From an uncultured Geobacteraceae bacterium (GTDB lineage: Bacteria; Desulfobacterota; Desulfuromonadia; Desulfuromonadales; Geopsychrobacteraceae), in the NCBI GenBank assembly GCA_937958075.1, contig CALFFB010000027.1, forward strand, positions 1 to 15,660: 15,660 nucleotides of DNA, read 5' to 3'. The translations under genes were made by a program, and so were the position numbers. Position 1 is the first letter of the stretch. Every line of letters starts with the position of its first letter. Positions 8,401-13,149 of the stretch are shown piece after piece. The notes beneath the pieces are model-generated. The model was given only the letters and a program-made list of their open reading frames with translations, was not told where the DNA came from and searched no databases.

Positions 8401-8654
8401 TCATCTTCGAACAGAAAGTGACAACCCTTGAGCCCGGTGACCTGCTTCTGCTCTACACCGATGGGATCATCGAGGCGGAAGACAACAACCAGAACCAGTT
8501 TGGCTACAAACGGCTGGCCAATCTCATCAAAGAGGGGCAGAATGCCACGCCGGCGGCCCTCATCGACCAGATTTTAAGTCAGGTTCGCCTGTTTACCGGA
8601 TACCGGCATTTTATTGATGATGTTACGCTGGTGGTTATGAAGGTCTTGGAATAG
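5436..8654 (+). CDS. Sodium:solute symporter-like sensor fused to STAC, GAF and SpoIIE-type PP2C phosphatase
   Basis: A 1072-residue membrane protein with four parts. (1) Residues 1-530 form about 13 transmembrane helices of the SSS/SLC5 family. The segment CTSWTFYGSVGLAATSG (52-68) is typical of the CbrA-type sensor-kinase branch. A Ser/Thr-rich helix (SAAAGMVMVSSVTLATMV, 352-369) corresponds to the sodium-binding helix of PutP/vSGLT. (2) Residues about 535-650 resemble the STAC linker that joins SLC5 domains to kinases, including LAGYVGAAPARIIIENYL (616-633). (3) Residues about 660-815 form a GAF domain, followed by a short charged helix (815-838). (4) Residues 836-1072 form a PP2C/SpoIIE phosphatase with its acidic metal ligands present: GGDYYDF (868-874), ADVSGHSIGSAL (887-898), NAGHNMP (957-963), YTDGIIEAED (1007-1016) and DDVTLVV (1061-1067). 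It should dephosphorylate a phosphoserine protein, most simply the STAS protein encoded next. No histidine-kinase domain is present. The ribosome-binding site before ATG 5436 is weak, suggesting coupling to the small gene 21 bases upstream. Confidence 0.92.
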   Translation: MPVISAATILSVSLAYFALIFTIAHYAEKRRAAGRSLLANPHIYCLSLAVYCTSWTFYGSVGLAATSGLEFLPIYLGPTLIAFGWWFLLRKMVRISKEQKITSLADFLSSRYDRSAILAAIVTLFAVFGITPYIALQLKAIATTLDLIYLPELSPEDLPLVNGLPFQPDTALVVALLLVLFGILFGARHLDSSERHEGLVVAVAFESLVKLVAFLAVGIFVTWGLFDGVADIFQRFYASLPQHADLFALGTERTSYAKWFTLIILSMAAVMFLPRQFHIMVTENPDESHIKKAMWQFPTYLFLINIFVIPIALAGLLVNQGDATGADYFLLTLPLNAGQPWLALLVFLGGLSAAAGMVMVSSVTLATMVLNHLVMPIILKLQLETRDMSGILIAIKRLGILGVVLLGYVYYIAIGDSYALVNIGMISFMAAAQFAPAMIGALYWRRANKHAAICSVSSGFLVWFYTLLIPAFVRSGWLDSDLLVAGPFGMALLKPLELFGLQGFDMYSHALFWSLLFNLGSYLAVSLLTGQSRSEKSRARKFVEVFSDQVGQKEQLTRISKAPTVLEFTELMSKFIGEKQAHSAISEFLADHEIDQRGSLSDQEIPQLKGFTEKTLAGYVGAAPARIIIENYLAARGSEMEDVFDIFGTVTISGAASREHLSVLYDVSQIVSSSDHFQKKLDRILDLLAQQFKFDLCVIRFIEQKSKTLLVKSLVGETLKHFGQSERNLNTETYIGQAFLTNTTTIVNDTDELEKPASEAIIREEGITCFAHTPITQDGDTIGVLSAFSRSGKGVFTTEFIALLENVAGQVGIAWRNEQQLSRLLEVREQERELQIAKDIQMALLPAPLPPMQQIDIAGLCVPAHQVGGDYYDFILRNDTCCDLIIADVSGHSIGSALIMAETRTFIHSSLLTLSEPADMLQALNAFFLKDLDRSDLFVTMFYLQYDMDSRRLIYGNAGHNMPLVWRRKTQSVEMLDAEGLIFGVKKSIIFEQKVTTLEPGDLLLLYTDGIIEAEDNNQNQFGYKRLANLIKEGQNATPAALIDQILSQVRLFTGYRHFIDDVTLVVMKVLE

Positions 8655-8660
8655 AATAGG

Positions 8661-8685
8661 GCCTGTCGGCACAAATGCCGCAGGC
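8661..8685 (+). other. Stem-loop between the phosphatase and STAS genes
   Basis: GCCTG-T-CGGCA (8661-8671) pairs with TGCCG-CAGGC (8676-8685) around a CAAA loop, giving a 10-pair stem with one bulged T, 7 bases after the phosphatase stop codon. There is no following T-run, so it does not look like a Rho-independent terminator. A second CGGCA at 8700-8704 could compete for TGCCG, and AGGGCC (8658-8663) could pair with GGCCCT (8713-8718). It may stabilise or process the mRNA, or set the relative output of the two genes. Function is unproven. Confidence 0.45.
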
Positions 8686-8749
8686 AGCAATGAACTTTTC
8701 GGCAGCGCCTCGGGCCCTGCCCATGCCATGAATCAAAGGAGAGATTTTT

Positions 8750-9088
8750 ATGCAACTCAGTGTCAAGGAACAGGGTGAAACCGTCATTATAACCATCGAG
8801 GAAGAACGGATGGACGCTCATAACAGCGGTCGCCTGAAAGAGCGCATGCTGCAGCTGTTCGACGAAGGCAAATACCAGCTTCTCATCGATCTGAGCGGGG
8901 TGCGCTTTATCGACTCGTCCGGCCTCGGTGCCCTGGTATCCGGCTTTAAAAACGCCAGTGCCCATGACGGCAACCTCAAACTCTGCTGTCTGCAGCCCCA
9001 GGTGCGATCCATGTTTGAATTGACCCGCCTGCATCGGGTCTTTGAAATATTCACCACTGTCGACGAAGCCCTTGAGGGATCCAGCTAG
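8750..9088 (+). CDS. STAS-domain anti-anti-sigma factor (RsbV/SpoIIAA type)
   Basis: A 112-residue soluble single-domain protein of normal size for the family. The conserved switch segment is LLIDLSGVRFIDSSGLGALV (residues 44-63). Asp55-Ser56-Ser57-Gly58 holds the serine that the cognate kinase phosphorylates and the PP2C phosphatase restores; which of the two serines is used cannot be told here. LRxLFELTRLxRVF-type residues (86-99) complete the domain. A strong AAAGGAGA ribosome-binding site (8735-8742) precedes ATG 8750, stronger than that of the phosphatase gene, so the switch protein is probably made in excess. It lies between its presumed phosphatase (95-base gap) and presumed kinase (33-base gap). 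In known partner switches the unphosphorylated STAS protein binds the anti-sigma kinase and frees its target. Confidence 0.95.
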   Translation: MQLSVKEQGETVIITIEEERMDAHNSGRLKERMLQLFDEGKYQLLIDLSGVRFIDSSGLGALVSGFKNASAHDGNLKLCCLQPQVRSMFELTRLHRVFEIFTTVDEALEGSS

Positions 9089-9121
9089 TCCTTATCGCAC
9101 CGTTTCGCAAAAAGGCCAGTC

Positions 9122-9544
9122 ATGACCACGCGCGTTGAACTCAATTTCAAGGTTCCCAACCAGACCAGCTATCTGGCAATGATCGGGCAGATGGGTGAAA
9201 CCCTGGCCTATTCGTTGAAGAATTTTCACGGTAACCGCAAGGAGCTGGCGTACCATCTGAACCTGGTTTTGACCGAGGCCCTGACCAACGCTATCTGTCA
9301 CGGCAACGCCTGTGATCCGGAGAAGTACGTCACCATCGACATCGCGGCAACAGACAAGACCCTGGTGATAAAGGTCATTGATCAGGGACAGGGATTTGAC
9401 ATTACCGCACGGGACAAAATCAAGGCCGCTCCGCTGGATGAAAGCGGCCGAGGTATCAATATCATCATGAAACTGATGGACAAGGTGAGCTGCACCCGCG
9501 AAAAGGGGATGAACGTCCTTAAGATGACGAAATACCTCCATTAA
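9122..9544 (+). CDS. RsbW/SpoIIAB-like anti-sigma factor, serine kinase (HATPase_c_2)
   Basis: A 140-residue GHKL-fold protein. The N box is TEALTNAICHGN (51-62), with Glu52 and Asn56 in the family's catalytic/magnesium positions. The G1 box is DQGQGFD (88-94), and the glycine-rich lid includes ESGRGINIIMKLMD (107-120). No dimerisation domain for histidine phosphotransfer is present, consistent with a stand-alone serine kinase/anti-sigma protein and not a two-component kinase. AAGG lies about 7 bases before ATG 9122. The expected role is to phosphorylate the STAS protein encoded 33 bases upstream and to bind a target (sigma factor or other regulator) when STAS is phosphorylated. No target is encoded nearby. 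The gene ends 12 bases from the convergent HAD hydrolase gene, with no visible terminator between them. Confidence 0.94.
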   Translation: MTTRVELNFKVPNQTSYLAMIGQMGETLAYSLKNFHGNRKELAYHLNLVLTEALTNAICHGNACDPEKYVTIDIAATDKTLVIKVIDQGQGFDITARDKIKAAPLDESGRGINIIMKLMDKVSCTREKGMNVLKMTKYLH

Positions 9545-9556
9545 CAGCCGTTCGCC

Positions 9557-10189
9557 TCAAACCGGCCTGGGCAGTCCGAGATAATCAAGAAGCTCAAAGT
9601 GATGTCCCACCGCCGGCGGTTGCGACCAGTAACTGCCGTAACCGATAAAGGATACGGCTCCAGATCCGGCCGCCATCTGATCCAGCTCCGAATCACCGAC
9701 AAACAGACAGGCTTCCGGGTCACAGTCGAGGTGGCGTGCCGCCAGCAGCAGCATGTCGGGGGCCGGCTTCGGGGCCGTCACGTCGCGGCTGGTCACCACC
9801 ACGGAAAAGTAACGGTGCAGGTCAAAATGCGCAAGAACGCTGGTCGCGCTTGACCCGCGGTTGGTGGCGACCGCCAGGGGATAATGCCGGGACATGACCT
9901 CGAGCATCTCCCGCAGCCCTGGTTCCGGGGTCATCAGGGGGATGAATTCGCGATAATCCAGGGTCGCGGCAAAGGCCAGCGCGGCGGCCACATCGTCAGG
10001 GCGCAGCAGCCCGGCAAGAACCCCCTCGGAACTCGCCGTGTGGCACAAATGAGCCCGTTCCCGGTCGTGTGCGGTGATGCGGGGATAGGAAAACTGTGCG
10101 AGAATCCGATTATAATAGGCCAGATTCGCCTGGCGACTCTCAAACAGGACACCGTCGCAATCAAAGATAACCGCCTTGTGCCCGCTCAT
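9557..10189 (-). CDS. HAD-family hydrolase, phosphoglycolate phosphatase-like
   Basis: A 210-residue cytoplasmic phosphatase-like protein of the haloacid dehalogenase superfamily, subfamily IA pattern. Motif I is VIFDCDGVLFES (nucleophile Asp10, acid/base Asp12). A helical cap (about 18-85) follows. Motif II is AVATNRGSS (Thr109), motif III includes Lys141 in APKPAPD, and motif IV is VGDSELD (Asp166, Asp170). All catalytic residues are present. ATG 10189 is chosen because it overlaps the lgt stop by 4 bases (ATGA), has GGAAAGAG just upstream, and puts motif I at the N-terminus; the frame continues upstream inside lgt but that part is not HAD sequence. It is the last gene of the sppA-ihfB-rlu-lgt operon. 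The substrate cannot be assigned; phosphoglycolate or another small phosphoester is likely. Confidence 0.92.
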   Translation of the reverse strand: MSGHKAVIFDCDGVLFESRQANLAYYNRILAQFSYPRITAHDRERAHLCHTASSEGVLAGLLRPDDVAAALAFAATLDYREFIPLMTPEPGLREMLEVMSRHYPLAVATNRGSSATSVLAHFDLHRYFSVVVTSRDVTAPKPAPDMLLLAARHLDCDPEACLFVGDSELDQMAAGSGAVSFIGYGSYWSQPPAVGHHFELLDYLGLPRPV

Positions 10190-10965
10190 GTCTCTTTCCG
10201 CCGCAGCAGCCACATCACCCCGAAAAGACCGCAAATCATCATGGGCAACGACAGCAGCTGCCCCATGGTCGCCCCCGCCCACAACAGGCCGAGATGGGCA
10301 TCAGGCTCGCGCACAAACTCCACCAGAAAACGGAACACGCCGTAGCCGAGCAAAAAGATAAAGGTCGGCAGGCCGCGCCGGACGCCCCGGCGATGGAGAA
10401 GGTACAGCAGCAGCAACAGGACAAATCCTTCGAGAAAGGCCTCGTACAACTGGCTCGGATGCCGTGGCACCGGACCGGCGCCTGGAAAGATCATCCCCCA
10501 GGGCAGATCGGTCTGACGTCCCCAGAGCTCTCCGTTGATAAAATTGCCGATGCGTCCCAGCCCCAGGCCGACAGGTACCGCCGCCACCACAATGTCGGAC
10601 AGTTGCAGCAACGGAATGGCGCGCTTGCGGGCAAACAGGACAATCACCAGGATCACGCCCGCTGCGCCGCCGTGAAAGCTCATGCCCCCTTCCCAGACAT
10701 AAAGAATTTCCAGGGGATGACGCAGATAATAGGCGGCATTGTAGAACAGGCAGTAACCGAGGCGCCCGCCGGCAATGACACCGATAACGGCAAAAAACAG
10801 CAGATCGGAGATCGTCTCCCGGGTGACGGGAAAACGGCGCACACGACAGATGTGGTTCATCATGAAATAGGCGCCGACAAAACTGATCAAATACATGAGC
10901 CCGTACCAGCGCACCGCCAGCGGCCCGATGGAAAAAATGACCGGATCAAGCTGCCAATATGTCAT
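10186..10965 (-). CDS. lgt: Prolipoprotein diacylglyceryl transferase
   Basis: Lgt, a 259-residue inner-membrane enzyme that transfers diacylglycerol from phosphatidylglycerol to the lipobox cysteine of prolipoproteins, the first step of lipoprotein maturation. It has about seven transmembrane helices. The signature is GLGLGRIGNFINGELWGR (133-150, with the essential Arg138). Other conserved features are the His98-containing GGMSFHGG loop, the RHPSQLYEA segment (168-176) and the conserved Arg in FVREPD (217-222). Its start overlaps the stop of the pseudouridine synthase gene by 4 bases, with GGAG upstream, and its own stop overlaps the HAD hydrolase start. Its clients would include the three lipoproteins encoded at 834-4977. 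No anomalies were seen; length is close to the family norm. Confidence 0.97.
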   Translation of the reverse strand: MTYWQLDPVIFSIGPLAVRWYGLMYLISFVGAYFMMNHICRVRRFPVTRETISDLLFFAVIGVIAGGRLGYCLFYNAAYYLRHPLEILYVWEGGMSFHGGAAGVILVIVLFARKRAIPLLQLSDIVVAAVPVGLGLGRIGNFINGELWGRQTDLPWGMIFPGAGPVPRHPSQLYEAFLEGFVLLLLLYLLHRRGVRRGLPTFIFLLGYGVFRFLVEFVREPDAHLGLLWAGATMGQLLSLPMMICGLFGVMWLLRRKET

Positions 10966-11885
10966 GACTTCGACTCCAGAAAGGATAGGGCCTGACAGGT
11001 CGCTGCCGGCAGGGGCTGCCTGAAGCGCAACCTTTCCTGCGTCAGGGGATGAGCGAATTGCAGCTTGCAGGCATGCAGCACAGGCTGCTCAAAGGACAGG
11101 TCGCCCAGCTCCATCGGACCACCGTAGCGCTCGTCGCCAAGAAGGGGGTGGCCCAGTTCCGCCAGATGGGCTCGAATCTGATGGGAGCGGCCCGTGTAAA
11201 TCCGTACCGCAACCAGCGCCGCTCCGGCCAGCCGACGCACCACCCGGTAACGGGTCAGGGCGAGCTTGCCGCCGGCATCGACGGAATGGACGCGGTTGCC
11301 CTGACGCGAGCGCGCCAGACAGGAACGTATCTTCCCGGAAACCCGGGCCGGTACCCCCGCCACCAGGGCCAGATAGCATTTATGGACCTGCCCCTCGTGA
11401 AACAGATGCGTCATCTGTTTGTGGGCGGCAGGGTGAACAGAAAAGGCGATGAGGCCGGTGGTAGAACGATCCAGCCGCTGCACCATGCCCAGTTCCGGCT
11501 TTTTTCTCGGGGCAAAGGCATCCTGCAGATAAACCTGCAGTGCCTCATACAGGGTGCCCTTGTAGCGGGCATGGGTAGGCTGGGTGTCTATCCCGGCCGG
11601 TTTGTTCAGCACAATGAGGTACTGGTCCCGGTACACCAGGTGCTGCTCGGCAATGCGATACGGCTCCAGGGGCAGTTGATCAATGTACAGTTCCACCAGA
11701 TCGCCGGGTTTCACTGCATAGCCGCAGGTCCGGCTGCGCTGTCCGTTGATGTGGACACCCCCCAGATCGATCATCTTTCGTGCTCTGGTGCGTGATAAAT
11801 CTGCAATCTCCTGAGCCAGGAACTGATCCAGTCGCAACCCGGCCACTGCCGGGGGGACTTTCAGTCGATGCACCTGCCACTTCAT
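10962..11885 (-). CDS. RluA-family pseudouridine synthase with N-terminal S4 domain
   Basis: A 307-residue RNA modification enzyme that isomerises uridine to pseudouridine, probably in 23S rRNA. Residues about 14-62 form an S4 RNA-binding domain (RLDQFLAQEI...RARKMIDLGGVHINGQ). The catalytic domain starts near 83. Its catalytic loop reads MVQRLDRSTTGL (134-145), with catalytic Asp139. Most RluA/RluC/RluD enzymes have HRLDR; the His is Gln136 here. GRSHQIRAHLAELGHPLLGDERYGG, the RNA-binding segment with the conserved Arg, is intact. The start follows the ihfB stop immediately (TGA-ATG) without a Shine-Dalgarno, so translation is probably by termination-reinitiation; the stop overlaps lgt by 4 bases. 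RluC or RluD specificity cannot be decided from the sequence alone. Confidence 0.93.
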   Translation of the reverse strand: MKWQVHRLKVPPAVAGLRLDQFLAQEIADLSRTRARKMIDLGGVHINGQRSRTCGYAVKPGDLVELYIDQLPLEPYRIAEQHLVYRDQYLIVLNKPAGIDTQPTHARYKGTLYEALQVYLQDAFAPRKKPELGMVQRLDRSTTGLIAFSVHPAAHKQMTHLFHEGQVHKCYLALVAGVPARVSGKIRSCLARSRQGNRVHSVDAGGKLALTRYRVVRRLAGAALVAVRIYTGRSHQIRAHLAELGHPLLGDERYGGPMELGDLSFEQPVLHACKLQFAHPLTQERLRFRQPLPAATCQALSFLESKS

Positions 11886-12170
11886 TCAGGAGAGTACGTC
11901 AACACGTTCCCGCAGCTCTTTTCCGGTCTTGAAAAAGGGGGTTTTGCGGTTCGGAATATCAACGATCTCGCCACTTTTCGGATTACGTGCCTCCCTGGCA
12001 ACGCGCTCACGGACGGAGAAGGAGCCAAAGCCCCTGATCTCAACCCGGTCGCCCTGGGCCAGAGCCGAGCCGATACCATCAAAAATGACGTTAATGACGG
12101 CTTCCGCCTCTTTTCTGTTCAACAGTCCATGCTCTTCGGCAAGACGCTCAATCAATTCACTTTTTGTCAT
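11886..12170 (-). CDS. ihfB: Integration host factor beta subunit-like DNA-bending protein (HU/IHF family)
   Basis: A 94-residue nucleoid protein. The start MTKSELIERLAE is nearly identical to E. coli IhfB. The core has RVEIRGFGSF (42-51), and the DNA-intercalating beta arm contains RNPKSGE (62-68) with the conserved Pro64, followed by the TPFFKTGKELRERV tail typical of the IHF side of the family. IHF works as an alpha/beta heterodimer; the alpha subunit is not in this window. A GGAAGG ribosome-binding site precedes ATG 12170. It lies 22 bases after sppA and abuts the pseudouridine synthase gene. Deltaproteobacteria often have ihfB near rpsA, which fits this locus. Confidence 0.94.
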   Translation of the reverse strand: MTKSELIERLAEEHGLLNRKEAEAVINVIFDGIGSALAQGDRVEIRGFGSFSVRERVAREARNPKSGEIVDIPNRKTPFFKTGKELRERVDVLS

Positions 12171-12192
12171 AATCTGCCTTCCATACGCGACA

Positions 12193-13083
12193 TTAAAAAC
12201 CAGGCCACAGATAATAGAGACCCGGTGACCTGTAAGGTGCTACCTGGGTACCGATATAACGACTTATCATCAGATTCAGATAGCGCTCGATAAAACCTGT
12301 TTTTTCCGGTGTCGGATAAAACAAATCGGGACGTTCCGGCAGGCCGACCCGACTCGCAGCATGGGCGACCGCGTCGGCAAAGGTTCCCAGCTCATCGATC
12401 AGGCCGACCTCAAGAGCCTGACGCCCCGTCAGAATACGGCCGTCAGCCAGTTCGGCCAGGTCTTCAGTCCGGATATCCCGCCCGGCACTGACCGCCTGCA
12501 CAAATTGCTCATGAACATCATCAACCAGCTGCTGCAACAGTTGACGTTCAGCGTCGGTCATGCTGCGGGTCGTCGAACCGACATCCTTGTATTCTCCACT
12601 TTTAATCACTTCACTGCGGATTCCGACCTTCTGCATCAGCCCCTGATAATCGGAAAAGTGCATGATCACCCCGATACTGCCGGTCATCGTCCCCGGATTG
12701 GCAAACAGTCGCTCACCGGCAACCGCAATGTAATAGCCGCCCGACGCGACCACCGAGCCGAAAGAGACAACCAGTGGTTTGGCAGCGGCCAGGCGCAGTA
12801 ATTCAGCATGAATTTCCTGCGAGGGCGCAACCCCGCCACCAGGCGAATTCACCCGCAGGACAACGGCCCTGACCCCTTCGTTGTCCAGCAGCTCCTGAAT
12901 CTGCCGCAGGACAAGTCCTTCGTTTTCGATGACCCCCTGCACTTCGAGAATCCCGATTTTCGGAGCCGATGAGGTCATCAGACCACCGGGACGCAGCCAG
13001 CCGGCGGCAAATATCACCAGCAGAAAAAAAAGAAAAATCCCTCCGATCAGCAGCGAAGCGAGTAAAAAAGGGCGTTTTTTCAT
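12193..13083 (-). CDS. sppA: Signal peptide peptidase SppA, short (36 kDa-type) form
   Basis: A 296-residue membrane-bound serine protease that degrades signal peptides left after secretion. A single N-terminal helix (about residues 7-30) anchors a periplasmic catalytic domain. The nucleophile is Ser114 in SVVASGGYYIA. The general base is Lys166 in IKSGEYKDVGSTTRSMT. The 52-residue spacing between them is that of single-domain SppA enzymes such as the Bacillus one, unlike the tandem E. coli form. RVNSPGGGVAPSQEI (77-91) and NPGTMTGSIGVI (129-140) shape the active site. The start codon is only 12 bases after the T-run of the rpsA terminator, and the ribosome-binding site (GTGGA) is weak, so expression may rely on readthrough. 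It is the first gene of the sppA-ihfB-rlu-lgt-HAD set. Confidence 0.95.
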   Translation of the reverse strand: MKKRPFLLASLLIGGIFLFFLLVIFAAGWLRPGGLMTSSAPKIGILEVQGVIENEGLVLRQIQELLDNEGVRAVVLRVNSPGGGVAPSQEIHAELLRLAAAKPLVVSFGSVVASGGYYIAVAGERLFANPGTMTGSIGVIMHFSDYQGLMQKVGIRSEVIKSGEYKDVGSTTRSMTDAERQLLQQLVDDVHEQFVQAVSAGRDIRTEDLAELADGRILTGRQALEVGLIDELGTFADAVAHAASRVGLPERPDLFYPTPEKTGFIERYLNLMISRYIGTQVAPYRSPGLYYLWPGF

Positions 13084-13094
13084 GGCATGTCCAC

Positions 13095-13128
13095 AAAAAA
13101 AGGGTCCAGGCGTAAGGCTTGGACCCTT
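13095..13128 (-). terminator. Rho-independent terminator after rpsA
   Basis: On the minus strand AAGGGTCCA (13128-13120) pairs with TGGACCCTT (13108-13100). GC/GC pairs inside extend the stem around a CTTAC loop, and the arm runs directly into seven T residues (13101-13095). It lies 21 bases after the rpsA stop and 11 bases before the sppA start codon. Form and position are those of a strong intrinsic terminator, though sppA follows so closely that partial readthrough is likely. Confidence 0.85.
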
Positions 13129-13149
13129 AGTGATAACCTTTAAAAGAAA

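Noticed and set aside
8661..8685. Hairpin after the phosphatase gene as a Rho-independent terminator
   Set aside because: No T-run follows the stem, and the STAS gene continues in the same direction within 95 bases.
10190..10282. N-terminal extension of the HAD hydrolase
   Set aside because: The extra 31 residues lie inside lgt, resemble no HAD sequence, and the ATG overlapping the lgt stop has a ribosome-binding site.
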